Of a stretch of DNA of 64,000 bases, positions 35,558 through 44,014 are shown piece by piece. Location of the stretch: the NCBI RefSeq assembly GCF_022374895.2, contig NZ_CP092423.2, positions 930,001-994,000 on the forward strand. The letters run 5' to 3'. Made by a program: the position numbers and the translations under genes. Each line of letters begins with the position of its first letter. Position 1 is the stretch's first letter. Under the pieces are notes generated by a model that ran no database searches, had not been told where the DNA came from, and was given only the letters and a program-made list of their open reading frames with translations. The DNA is from Mycobacterium lentiflavum. GTDB taxonomy: Bacteria; Actinomycetota; Actinomycetes; Mycobacteriales; Mycobacteriaceae.

Positions 35558-36289
35558 GTGAATTCGGCCTACCATCACCGAGTGCCCGTACTCGGCGAAT
35601 TAGGAGCTGCGACGTCGAACGAGCTATTTCCTACCTCGCCGTCGATAATGGTCCCGCTGGGGTCGACCGAGCAACATGGTCCGCACCTGCCGTTGGATAC
35701 CGACACCCGCATCGCGACGGCGGTCGCCAGGGGGGCGCGGGCACGCCTGGAGCAGGCCTGGTGGGTGGCGCCGGCTATCTCCTACGGCGCCAGCGGCGAG
35801 CATCAGAGTTTCGCCGGAACGATCTCCATCGGCACCGACGCCTTGACAATGCTGCTGGTCGAGTACGGCAGGTCGGCCGGGGACTGGGTCCAGCGCCTGG
35901 CCTTCGTCAATGGCCACGGCGGCAACACGGAGGCGTTGCACCGCGCCGTAACCACACTTCGCAGCGAAGGTCGCGACGTCGCCTGGTGCCCGTGCGCGGC
36001 CGCCGGCGCCGACGCCCATGCCGGCCATACCGAAACATCGGTGTTGCTGCATATCTCGCCGTCCGATGTGCAGACCGACCGGTGGCTCGCCGGGAATCGG
36101 GCGCCGCTGCCGGAGTTGCTTCCGGCGATGCGCACCGGCGGAGTGGCGGCGGTCAGCCCGGTCGGCGTGCTAGGGGATCCCACCACCGCCACCGCGGCCG
36201 AGGGCAAGCGCATCTTCTCGGAGATGGTCGACGGATGTGCGCGCCGCATCGTGCGTTGGACGCCCGGCCACGACGGGATGCTGACATGA
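35558..36289 (+). CDS. mftE: Mycofactocin peptidase MftE (creatininase family)
   Basis: 243 residues. Metal-dependent peptidase that releases the modified C-terminal Val-Tyr unit from MftA. Creatininase-type metal ligands are visible in PLGSTEQHGPHLPLDTDTRI, FVNGHGGNTEAL and AHAGHTETSVLL. The GTG start at 35558 is chosen by similarity to the M. tuberculosis protein; GTG 35582 is an alternative. The downstream gap to mftF is a MIRU-like repeat. Confidence 0.94.
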   Translation: MNSAYHHRVPVLGELGAATSNELFPTSPSIMVPLGSTEQHGPHLPLDTDTRIATAVARGARARLEQAWWVAPAISYGASGEHQSFAGTISIGTDALTMLLVEYGRSAGDWVQRLAFVNGHGGNTEALHRAVTTLRSEGRDVAWCPCAAAGADAHAGHTETSVLLHISPSDVQTDRWLAGNRAPLPELLPAMRTGGVAAVSPVGVLGDPTTATAAEGKRIFSEMVDGCARRIVRWTPGHDGMLT

Positions 36290-36299
36290 GCGGGCCGTC

Positions 36300-36362
36300 G
36301 ACGATGCAGAACGCGAGCGATGAGGCGGCGGCACCTCCCGCTTGCGGCGGCGAGTGGCGCAC
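36300..36362 (+). repeat. MIRU-like repeat between mftE and mftF
   Basis: Shares GACGATGCAG, GCGATGAG, CACCTCCCGCTTGCGG and GTGGCGCAC with the repeat before echA4. It bridges mftE and the mftF start at 36363. Its internal AGGCGGCGG is a weak candidate ribosome-binding signal. Confidence 0.7.
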
Positions 36363-37775
36363 ATGACCGCGCCTCGACTGCCGGACGGGTTCGCCGTTCA
36401 GGTCGATCGCCGCGTGCGGGTACTCGGCGACGGCTCGGCGTTGCTGGGCGGCTCGCCGACCCGACTGCTCAAGCTCGCTCCCGCCGCCCAGGACATGCTC
36501 TCGGATGGCCGGCTGAAGGTCCGCGACGACGTCAGTGCCCAGCTGGCCCGCACCCTGCTGGACGCCACCGTCGCCCATCCGCGCCCTGCCGGCGGCCCGT
36601 CGCATCGCGACGTCACCGTGGTAATCCCAGTGCGGGACAATGTTTCTGGTGTTCGACGTTTGGTGAACTCGCTGCGCGGACTGCGCGTTATCGTGGTCGA
36701 CGACGGCTCGCTGTCGCCGATCGAGCAGACGGACTTCGCCGGCACGCACTGCGATATCGAGGTGTTGCATCACCCTCGCAGCAAGGGTCCGGCGGCGGCA
36801 CGCAACACCGGACTGGCGGCCTGCACCACCGACTTCGTCGCGTTCCTAGACTCCGATGTGACGCCGCGCCGTGGCTGGCTGGAAGCTCTCCTCGGTCACT
36901 TCTGCGACCCGACCGTCGCCCTGGTGGCGCCCCGCATCGTCGGCCTGGCCCATAGCGAGAACGTGGTCGCACGGTACGAGGCGGTGCACTCCTCACTGGA
37001 CCTCGGGCAGCGCGAAGCGCCGGTGTTGCCGCACAGCACGGTGTCCTACGTGCCCAGCGCGGCGATCATCTGCCGCCGCTCGGCTCTCGCTGATGTCGGC
37101 GGGTTCGACGAGACGATGCAGTCCGGGGAGGACGTCGACCTGTGCTGGCGACTGATCGAGGCGGGAGCCCGGCTGCGCTACGAGCCGATCGCGCTGGTCG
37201 CGCACGATCACCGCACCCAATTGCGGGATTGGCTGGCGCGCAAGGCATTCTATGGCGGTTCGGCGGCTCCGCTGTCGGTACGCCACCCCGACAAGACCGC
37301 CCCAGTGGTGATCTCCGGGTGGGCGCTGATGGCCTGGATCCTGATGGCGCTCGGGACCAGCCTGTCGCAGCTGGCGTCGATCGTGATCGCCGTGCTGACC
37401 GGTCGGCGCATCGCCAAAGCCATGCGCAGCGCCGATACCGCTTTCTCCGATGTCGTAGTGATCGCGACCCGCGGCCTGTGGTCGGCGGCGCTGCAGCTGG
37501 CGTCGGCCATCTGCCGGCACTACTGGCCCGTGGCGTTGCTGGCCGCCATCGTGTCGCGGCACTGTAGACGCGTCATCGTGGTCGCCGCCGTGATGGACGG
37601 CGTGGTCGACTGGCTGCGTCGGCGCGACGCCACCGGCGACGACGCCGAGCCGATCGGCCTGCTGACCTATCTGTTGCTCAAGCGTGTCGACGACCTGGCT
37701 TACGGCCTCGGGCTGTGGTGGGGCGTGGTCCGTGAACGCAACCTTCGCGCGCTCAAACCGCAAATCCGGAGCTAG
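36363..37775 (+). CDS. mftF: Mycofactocin glycosyltransferase MftF
   Basis: 470 residues from ATG 36363. N-terminal segment of about 80 residues, then a GT-A family 2 glycosyltransferase: [50 protein letters not shown] (DxD-type metal site) and [19 protein letters not shown]. The C-terminal third has several hydrophobic segments and is likely membrane-associated. MftF adds beta-1,4-linked glucose units to mycofactocin. Followed 8 nt later by mftG. Confidence 0.95.
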   Translation: MTAPRLPDGFAVQVDRRVRVLGDGSALLGGSPTRLLKLAPAAQDMLSDGRLKVRDDVSAQLARTLLDATVAHPRPAGGPSHRDVTVVIPVRDNVSGVRRLVNSLRGLRVIVVDDGSLSPIEQTDFAGTHCDIEVLHHPRSKGPAAARNTGLAACTTDFVAFLDSDVTPRRGWLEALLGHFCDPTVALVAPRIVGLAHSENVVARYEAVHSSLDLGQREAPVLPHSTVSYVPSAAIICRRSALADVGGFDETMQSGEDVDLCWRLIEAGARLRYEPIALVAHDHRTQLRDWLARKAFYGGSAAPLSVRHPDKTAPVVISGWALMAWILMALGTSLSQLASIVIAVLTGRRIAKAMRSADTAFSDVVVIATRGLWSAALQLASAICRHYWPVALLAAIVSRHCRRVIVVAAVMDGVVDWLRRRDATGDDAEPIGLLTYLLLKRVDDLAYGLGLWWGVVRERNLRALKPQIRS

Positions 37776-37783
37776 CCGGCGCC

Positions 37784-39214
37784 TTGACAACGCACAGCGA
37801 TGTGCTGATCGTCGGCGCCGGAAGTGCTGGATCCGTTGTTGCCGAACGCCTTTCCGCCGACCCCGCCCGGGTCGTGACCGTCCTCGAGGCCGGCCCCGCG
37901 CTCGCCGACCCGGCGCTGCTGGCCCAAACCGCCAACGGGTTGCAGTTGCCGATCGGGGCGCGCAGCCCGCTGGTGGCGCGCTTTACGAGTCGGATCACCG
38001 ATCAGCCCGTTCGGGAACTGCCGATCGTGCGGGGGGCGACGCTCGGCGGTTCGGGAGCGGTCAACGGCGGATACTTCTGCCGCGGATTGCCAGGCGATTT
38101 CGATCGTGCCGCGATACCGGGCTGGGCGTGGTCCGACGTGATCGACCATTTCCGGGCCATCGAGACCGACCTGGACTTCAGTGGCCCCGCCCACGGCGAC
38201 AGCGGGCCGATTCTGGTTCGCCGAACACACGAAATGACCGGTACCACTGAGCGTTTCATCGCCGCGGCGCAGACCGCCGGGTTTTCCTGGATTCCCGACC
38301 TCAACGATTGCGGGCCTGAGCTGGTCCCGGGCGTCGGTGCGGTGCCGCTCAACATCGTCGACGGCGTCCGCATTGGTTCGGGTGCCGGATATCTGCTTCC
38401 GGCGCTGGGGCGGTCCAACCTCACCCTGCTGTCGCAGACTCGGGCGGTGCGGTTGCGATTCAGCGGGACCGTCACCGTCGGCGTCGACGTGGTGGGCCCA
38501 CCCGGCCCGACGACGCTGACCGCCGACCGAATCGTCCTGTGTGCCGGCGCTATTCAATCAGCGCAGCTGCTGATGCTGTCCGGCATCGGCGACGAGGCGA
38601 TGCTGCGGGCACTCGACGTGCCGGTGGTGGCGCCGCTTCCGGTGGGGATGAACTGCCGCGATCACCCCGAATGGGTGCTGCCCACCGACTGGACGGTGGC
38701 CACCGGGCGGCCCGTGCTGGAGGTGGTGCTCAACGTCGCCGACGACATCGAGATCAGGCCGTACACGGGTGGGTTCGTCGCGATGACCGGTGACGGCACC
38801 ACGGGGCATCCCGACTGGCCGCATCTCGGGGTCGCGTTGATGCAGCCTCGGGCGCGCGGGCGCATTTCGCTGGTGTCAGCGGATCCGGCCGTGTCCCCGC
38901 GAATAGAACACCGCTACGACAGCGAACCCGAGGACGTCGCCGCGTTGCGCCGCGGCAGCGAGCTGGCACGTGAAATAGCCAGTACAGCAACATATGTCGG
39001 ACCGCCGGTATGGGCGACATCGCAGCACCTGTGTGCCAGCGCCCCGATGGGTCCCGAGGGTGACCCGCACGCGGTCGTCGACCCTCGGTGTCGGGTGCAT
39101 GGGATGGACAACCTTTGGGTGATCGACGGCTCCATCCTGCCCTTCATCACCAGCCGTGGGCCGCATGCGACCATCGTGATGCTGGGGCACCGTGGAGCGG
39201 AATTCCTCGGGTGA
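37784..39214 (+). CDS. mftG: GMC-family mycofactocin dehydrogenase MftG
   Basis: 476 residues, TTG start. FAD-binding DVLIVGAGSAGSVVAERL, GMC signatures VRGATLGGSGAVNGGYFCRG and VLCAGAIQSAQLLMLSGIG, and the C-terminal active-site region MDNLWVIDGSILPFITSRGPHATIV. MftG is thought to re-oxidise mycofactocinol and pass electrons to the respiratory chain, so the cofactor can cycle. Last recognisable gene of the cluster. Confidence 0.95.
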   Translation: MTTHSDVLIVGAGSAGSVVAERLSADPARVVTVLEAGPALADPALLAQTANGLQLPIGARSPLVARFTSRITDQPVRELPIVRGATLGGSGAVNGGYFCRGLPGDFDRAAIPGWAWSDVIDHFRAIETDLDFSGPAHGDSGPILVRRTHEMTGTTERFIAAAQTAGFSWIPDLNDCGPELVPGVGAVPLNIVDGVRIGSGAGYLLPALGRSNLTLLSQTRAVRLRFSGTVTVGVDVVGPPGPTTLTADRIVLCAGAIQSAQLLMLSGIGDEAMLRALDVPVVAPLPVGMNCRDHPEWVLPTDWTVATGRPVLEVVLNVADDIEIRPYTGGFVAMTGDGTTGHPDWPHLGVALMQPRARGRISLVSADPAVSPRIEHRYDSEPEDVAALRRGSELAREIASTATYVGPPVWATSQHLCASAPMGPEGDPHAVVDPRCRVHGMDNLWVIDGSILPFITSRGPHATIVMLGHRGAEFLG

Positions 39215-40226
39215 AGCGCCCGGACTTGGCGGGTTGATGAATTATAATGTCCGCCAGTAGTTATGGCGTCTGTCATGCTTGATCGTGCCTTCTGGCTATC
39301 CAAGTCACGGTAGATGGGCGGGCCGCGCTCGGTTCGTCGAGAGGCCGAGACGAGCGCGACCCGCCTGATGAGACTGCGTTCATGCGTTCCACGTAAACGG
39401 CCACGACCAGTGGCGGTGCGCGCGCAGATAGTGGTGCGTCATGCGCGAGTAATGCGTCGCAATATTCGTGGACGGCATGACAGCCGTATCACCGTGTTAT
39501 GCGATGGCTTGTCTGGCAGATCACCTCCTTCAGCTCGAACGCCCTTGTTGCAGTGGCAATCACGACTGCAGCGGAGGCGATCGCTGGCGCGGCCACGCCG
39601 TGGTGACGCGCCAGCGCGTACTTGGTCGACCATGCTCAGCGGACCCCACGTGCAACGTGGGCTGCAGGGTCGCTACGGTGCTCGTTCGACGCGGACACGA
39701 CCACCCAGCCGGCAGCTCACAGGTTTGGTGACCAACCGGTTCGCTCGACCTGCTCAGGCGTATCCACTCGGCCTCCACTATGGCCGCCGCCTCCATCATC
39801 GCCGGGCAGCACGGCTCAATCGTCACTGTCACGTGATCACCGGCCGATCCGACATGGGCATCGATGCAGCGCGAGTTGTCCACCGAGACAAGCAGACCAG
39901 CGACGACACATTGGCCGGCGCAACGGCGCGCGGCGCCGGTGACGACCGACGTACTCGTTGCCTGCGTGGGTCAGTACCCATCAACATCACATCCACCTCA
40001 CCCTGCGAGATGACCTGTCCCTGTCGATATATATCTCTGATACCAGAACGAATTGGTCGTTTCAAGTACCACTCAGGGGTGAATTTCGGCCACCGGAGCG
40101 GAGCGCAGGGATCGCGGTCTTAGGCGCCGGCATTGTGTGTCTTTCGTTCTGCTGCCCGGTATTTCGGCCGCGTGCCTAGCGTGGTGATCGGCCGGTGAGC
40201 CCGCAATCATTTCGGCAGTCCGGCGG
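39215..40226 (+). other. About 1 kb without a recognisable gene
   Basis: Open frames exist on both strands (for example plus 39314-40123 and minus 39560-39883), but their products are Arg/Pro/Ser-rich, lack family motifs and look like readings of non-coding DNA. One short hairpin, CCCACGT-GCA-ACGTGGG, lies at 39645-39661. Possible decayed genes replacing the short hypotheticals I recall here in M. tuberculosis. Confidence 0.5.
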
Positions 40227-41873
40227 CTACCGAGCGGCCCCGTCGTGATGGACGCCCGGGTGCGCGATCGTCTGATCCGCCGTTGCTTCGGCCCGACGCC
40301 GGCGGTACCGGGCCGGGCGCACCAGGCGCAGTTGCCTTCCGTCCCGGCCTGGTGCCCACAGCCCGATCAGCAGCGAAATCACCGCGACGATCACGGCCAT
40401 CACGATCGTTGACGCATGCATAGCGGACAGGAAGGCGGTCTTGCTCAGCTCGGCAAGCCTGGCTCCTTGCGGTCCGAGCTGCCCGGCCACCTCGACGGCC
40501 TTGGCCAGCGAGTCCGTGGCCGGGCCCCGCACCGCCGGCGGGAAGCTCGCCAGTTGCGGCGCGAGCTCGTGGGAATAGCGTCCGGCCAGGATCGAACCCG
40601 CCACGGCGATGCCCAATGCCCCGCCCATCTCGCGCGAGGTGTCGTTCACCGCCGAGGCCACGCCCTGCTTTTCGTCGGGAACCGCGCCCATGATCGCCGA
40701 AGTCGTTGGTGCCGTGCAGATCCCGATGCCGGTGGCCAGAATCAACGTCGGCCACGCGAACTGGGAGTAACTCGAGTGCAGGTCGAGGGTGTACATGCAG
40801 GCGAAACCAACAGCCATCAGCAGTGTGCCGATGAACAGCACCAGCCGCAGCCCTAGCTTCGGCACATACCAAAATGACAACGCCGAGAAGATGCCCAGTG
40901 GAATCATGAAGGGGCCGAAGGCAATTGCCGTCGTCAGCGGTGAATAGCCCATGATCTGCTGGACGTACTGCATGCCGATGTAGAAGAACCCGAACGTCGC
41001 GCCGAACAGAACGACGATCGCTGCCACCCCGGTGGCGAAGTTAGGGTCGGCGAACAACCGCACGTCGAGAAGCGGTTGCCGCCGGCGGAATTCGACGAAA
41101 CCGAACAGTGCCGCAATGACCGCCCCGGCGGCCATCCCGCCCCAGACCAGGGGATCGTCCCAGCCGCGAGTGGGGGCTTCCAGGATGGCGGCCACCGCGA
41201 TCGCGACGGCCGCACCGATCAGGACCGCACCCAGTGCGTCGATGCGGGGAGCGTTGTTGTCGCGCGACGGCGAGACGGTGCACGCCAGAGCGAAGATCAC
41301 CAGCCCGGCGATGCCCAGTGACCAGAAGATCGCGTGCCAATCCCAGAAGCGCAGCAGCAGGCCGGATCCGATCAAGCCGAAGACCCCGCCGGATCCCGCG
41401 GTTCCGGCCCAGATCCCGACGGCCTTCATCCGATCGTCCTTCGGGTAGGCCACGGTCAGCAGTGACAGTGTCGCGGGCATGACGAACGCGGCGCCGACAC
41501 CGGCCACCGCGCGCCCCGCGATGATTTGCGTGGGAGCGTGCAAGATCGCCGGCGTCGCCGAGCCGAGCGCGAACACCACCAGGCCGGTCAGCAGCGCGCC
41601 GCGTCTGCCGTAACGATCACCGATCGCCCCGGCCGGCAGCAGCAGGCAGGCCAACGCCACGGTGTATCCGTCAACGATCCAGTTCAGCTGCGACTGCGTC
41701 GCCGAGGTCGCCACCGCGAGGTCACCCAGCGCGGTGTTCAGGGCGGTCATGGATGCGACCACCAGGGCGACCCCCATGCAGGCGACCGCCAGGGTCCAAA
41801 CTCGCGCGCGCGGGCTACCGCCAATGTTCCCTGCATCAGTACGCTGGTCAGGCCGGATCAAGACATCGACCAT
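40227..41873 (-). CDS. DHA2-type MFS multidrug efflux transporter
   Basis: 548 residues from ATG 41873 (AAGGGAGG upstream). 14 predicted membrane helices in the EmrB/QacA pattern. Visible motifs: motif A GAIGDRYGRRGAL after the second helix, and motif C-like GVFGLIGSGLLL. The cytoplasmic tail is Arg-rich (RLVRPARYRRRRAEA). Expected to expel drugs or lipophilic compounds using proton motive force. Divergent from a TetR gene with two matching palindromes between them, so drug-inducible repression is likely. Confidence 0.9.
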   Translation of the reverse strand: MVDVLIRPDQRTDAGNIGGSPRARVWTLAVACMGVALVVASMTALNTALGDLAVATSATQSQLNWIVDGYTVALACLLLPAGAIGDRYGRRGALLTGLVVFALGSATPAILHAPTQIIAGRAVAGVGAAFVMPATLSLLTVAYPKDDRMKAVGIWAGTAGSGGVFGLIGSGLLLRFWDWHAIFWSLGIAGLVIFALACTVSPSRDNNAPRIDALGAVLIGAAVAIAVAAILEAPTRGWDDPLVWGGMAAGAVIAALFGFVEFRRRQPLLDVRLFADPNFATGVAAIVVLFGATFGFFYIGMQYVQQIMGYSPLTTAIAFGPFMIPLGIFSALSFWYVPKLGLRLVLFIGTLLMAVGFACMYTLDLHSSYSQFAWPTLILATGIGICTAPTTSAIMGAVPDEKQGVASAVNDTSREMGGALGIAVAGSILAGRYSHELAPQLASFPPAVRGPATDSLAKAVEVAGQLGPQGARLAELSKTAFLSAMHASTIVMAVIVAVISLLIGLWAPGRDGRQLRLVRPARYRRRRAEATADQTIAHPGVHHDGAAR

Positions 41874-41909
41874 GAGATGCGCCTCCCTTCGGGGGCGTGC
41901 GAAGTTTCG

Positions 41910-41942
41910 AGACCAATAGTCTCGTAGATAGACCGACGGTCT
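41910..41942 (+). promoter_or_regulatory. Paired TetR-type operators between MFS and TetR genes
   Basis: AGACCAATAGTCT (41910-41922) and AGACCGACGGTCT (41930-41942) are two versions of one 13-bp palindrome. Their centres are 20 bp apart, about two helical turns, so two dimers could sit on the same DNA face. They lie between the two divergent genes. Confidence 0.65.
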
Positions 41943-42017
41943 TGTTTCTAAACAGGGAGGTGAGTCACAATCACCGAGGGAAGTACGGATCCCCGCCCCG
42001 CGCGGTCGCGGGCTCGG

Positions 42018-42626
42018 TTGCTGGAAGCCGCCGCGACGCTGCTGAACTCCGGAGGGCCCAGTGCGGTGACCGTGGAAGCCGTCACCCGTACCGCCAACGT
42101 AGCGAGAGCCACCCTGTATCGCCACTTCCCGAGTGGCAATGATTTGCTGGCTGCGGCATTCAACAGCCTGATACCGCCGTCCCCGATACCGCCCGACGAG
42201 GGCTCGCTGCGGGATCGGCTTGTGGCCCTGGTGCTTGCCCAAGCCGAATCAGTGGCCCAAGCGCCCGCGCTCATGACTGCCATGTCCTGGTTAGCCCTGG
42301 GTCGTGACCTGGAAGGTTTGCCAGAACCTCACCACGACAGTTGCACCGACAGCCCGGCGATCAGCACGCTTCGCGAACGCATCGCCCAGCAGTACGCGGC
42401 GCCGTTCGACGCCTTGTTTGACAGCCCGCAGGCCGCGGAACTCGGCGAGGTGGACCGATCCCGGGCTATCGCCCTGTTGATCGGCCCGCTGGTGCTGGGG
42501 CGTCTGTCTACGCTGCCGGATTTCGACTATCGGGAATGCGCGTTCGCGGCGGTCGACGGTTTCCTGCACGTTCAGCGCGCGCAGGCCAGGGCTAGCGCAG
42601 CGAGTATCGAATCGGCAGGTGCTTGA
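42018..42626 (+). CDS. TetR-family regulator of the efflux gene
   Basis: 202 residues from TTG 42018. HTH is present (LLEAAATLLNSGGPSAVTVEAVTRTANVARATLYRHFPSGNDL in outline). The family N-terminus continues upstream in frame without a canonical start: translation of 41970-42017 reads ITEGSTDPRPARSRAR, preceded by GGGAGG 9 nt before the ATC codon and by a stop at 41961. Initiation at ATC 41970 is therefore plausible and would give 218 residues. Divergent from the MFS gene. Confidence 0.8.
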   Translation: MLEAAATLLNSGGPSAVTVEAVTRTANVARATLYRHFPSGNDLLAAAFNSLIPPSPIPPDEGSLRDRLVALVLAQAESVAQAPALMTAMSWLALGRDLEGLPEPHHDSCTDSPAISTLRERIAQQYAAPFDALFDSPQAAELGEVDRSRAIALLIGPLVLGRLSTLPDFDYRECAFAAVDGFLHVQRAQARASAASIESAGA

Positions 42627-42732
42627 GCCCTCCGACGAACGTTGTGGCGATCAGTTCAGCCCCCTCGCGGCCGCGTACCCAACGGGTGTGCTCATGGTCC
42701 CCCGGCCCGAATTCGTGCCCCCAAAACTGACG
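42592..42732 (-). pseudogene. Fragment of an unidentified gene (C-terminal piece)
   Basis: A 46-residue minus-strand reading, between an in-frame stop upstream (42733-42735) and its own stop (42592-42594), contains GHEFGPGDHEHTRWVRGREG and IATTFVGGLKHLPIRYSLR. It reads like a genuine protein C-terminus rather than random sequence. There is no start codon, and it overlaps the 3' end of the TetR gene by 35 nt. I cannot name the family. Confidence 0.35.
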
Positions 42733-42820
42733 CTAGGTGCCGGGTCGCCGTCGGCGCAGGACCGCTGCCGTTGTAGTTATTCGAAATCGCCTATCTGACC
42801 TGGTCGCGAGATTCTGACCG

Positions 42821-42828
42821 AGAATTCT
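42821..42828 (+). repeat. Target-site duplication, left copy
   Basis: AGAATTCT immediately outside the left inverted repeat. Repeated exactly at 48375-48382. The sequence is itself palindromic. Confidence 0.75.
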
Positions 42829-42848
42829 GGTAGTGGGTCAGTTTGAAG
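42829..42848 (+). repeat. Transposon left terminal inverted repeat
   Basis: 20 bp, GGTAGTGGGTCAGTTTGAAG, a perfect inverted match to 48355-48374. Confidence 0.85.
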
Positions 42849-42878
42849 GGCCAGGTCGGCCGGTGCGGGCGGTGCGTG

Positions 42879-43034
42879 TTACGTGCCGAGGTCGCGGCGG
42901 CTGACGCGGCGTTTCTTGCCGAGCTTGCGTAGCACTGCGGTGGGTTCTTTAGCGGCCCGACCGGCACCGCGTCGTTTGTGTGGTTTGCACATTGCGCAGC
43001 CGCGCCAAGAGCGCGACGGATGGTGAGCAGACAT
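42879..43034 (-). CDS. Small basic CxxC protein (cargo)
   Basis: 51 residues from ATG 43034. Contains WRGCAMCKPHKRRGAG and a C-terminal KLGKKRRVSRRDLG, so it is highly basic with one CxxC pair that could bind zinc or nucleic acid. Small proteins of this look (CxxCKPxK plus a C-terminal SRRDLG) are familiar from actinobacterial genomes, but I know no function. Divergent from the next small basic gene across 71 bp. Confidence 0.55.
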   Translation of the reverse strand: MSAHHPSRSWRGCAMCKPHKRRGAGRAAKEPTAVLRKLGKKRRVSRRDLGT

Positions 43035-43105
43035 GCGGGCACCTATCAGGAACTCCGCTGCGAGCGAAGTCGAACAGACTAACACCCATCTACGATTGAG
43101 GGGTT

Positions 43106-43291
43106 ATGCGTAGCGAGCACAAGACGACCAACGATGAGTTCGACGCCTTCACGGGATGGCGTCACGTCCTGACGTCTATGCGCCGCGCTGGTGCTCGGAA
43201 GGTGATTAAGCGGCGGTCACACAGGAAGGACCGCCGGGCGGCTCGCCGCGTGGCGCGCGGCACCAAAGCAGGCCAGCCGGCGTCTGACTAG
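43106..43291 (+). CDS. Small Arg/Lys-rich protein (cargo)
   Basis: 61 residues from ATG 43106. N-terminal DEFDAFTGWRHVLTSMRRAGARKVIKRR (in outline) and a C-terminal KDRRAARRVARG. No membrane segment. The charge pattern suggests nucleic-acid binding. It lies divergently beside the CxxC protein, and I recall similar neighbours in other actinobacterial accessory regions. That recollection is not a search result. Confidence 0.5.
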   Translation: MRSEHKTTNDEFDAFTGWRHVLTSMRRAGARKVIKRRSHRKDRRAARRVARGTKAGQPASD

Positions 43292-43737
43292 CGCATAGCG
43301 TGAATGGGTTTGGCGGGGTTCGGCGCGCTACGCTGTGATCTTCGCCGTTGGTGCGGAGTTCACCTCCGATACGGGTGAGATCATCCGCTTCTGCTGCTAC
43401 GGAGACCTCACCGGCTCATGGCCCGAACGCTGGGAATTCGACTGCTCAACGCGCACGGCGAGATCGATTAGCGCCGACAGCTGGGTGATAGACTCGAAGC
43501 ACTAGTATGCACGCCGCCCAGGGCAACAGCGGTTTACTCCCGGCGATGTTGTGTGTATCCTAGCCACTGACGGGCTCTTCGGAGCTGACTTGTCCTGCCT
43601 TTGCTTCCAGCTTCCAGCGTCTTGCTGCTCACATCTAAACATCTGCATCTGGCATCTTTGTAGCTTTGCATCCGGCATCATGCCTCCGTTCTTCCCTGCA
43701 TCGACTCTCGTTCGAACGAGATCGAAAGGACAAGGGA
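43292..43737 (+). other. 446-bp cargo stretch with one doubtful small ORF
   Basis: A GTG-initiated frame 43335-43505 (56 residues; GAEFTSDTGEIIRFCCYGDL, SWPERWEFDC) is possible but unsupported. The rest (43506-43737) is lower in G+C and shows no gene; it probably holds the promoter of the 46-aa membrane peptide. Confidence 0.35.
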
Positions 43738-43878
43738 ATGAGCAAACGCCTATATCTGGCCGCATGTGCGGCCGCGGCGCTTGTGATCACGATGGTGTTC
43801 GCCCCCGTATATGCGGGCCACCTGGTGATCGCTCTCTTCATCTTGGTCGTGCAGGAATTCCTGCACACCGGTGAATAG
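43738..43878 (+). CDS. 46-residue membrane peptide (cargo)
   Basis: ATG 43738 is preceded by AAAGGACAAGGGA. Sequence MSKRLYLAACAAAALVITMV, then a second hydrophobic run GHLVIALFILVVQEF: either two short membrane helices or a signal peptide plus one helix. Ends HTGE. Followed 80 bp later by a strong terminator, so it may be a separate transcript. Function unknown; the size and hydrophobicity would also fit a small toxin-like or phage-type peptide. Confidence 0.5.
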   Translation: MSKRLYLAACAAAALVITMVFAPVYAGHLVIALFILVVQEFLHTGE

Positions 43879-43959
43879 CGAGAGCAGCTAACTTATCCGC
43901 CAATGTCGCGGTGAAAGGTGATGGAGCTGCGTAAGCAGCTTCCATCTAGAAGATGAGAC

Positions 43960-43994
43960 TCGGGCCGCCCCGGTTTAGCTACGGGGCGGCCCGA
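43960..43994 (+). terminator. Terminator inside the transposon
   Basis: Perfect 13-bp stem TCGGGCCGCCCCG / CGGGGCGGCCCGA with a 9-nt loop, followed by a T-rich stretch (TCCATCTTATTGTTT). A smaller hairpin GGAGCTGC/GCAGCTTCC precedes it at 43923-43943. It ends transcripts 20 bp before the 421-aa gene. Confidence 0.8.
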
Positions 43995-44014
43995 TCCATC
44001 TTATTGTTTCTGAC

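Noticed and set aside
39314..40123. 269-codon plus-strand frame after mftG
   Set aside because: Arg/Pro/Ser-rich, no signal or domain, no good ribosome-binding site; reported as gene-free instead.
42821..42848. Reading the shared 28 bp as one long terminal repeat
   Set aside because: The outer 8 bp AGAATTCT is self-complementary and fits a target duplication; IS1-type ends begin with GG, which places the true end at 42829.
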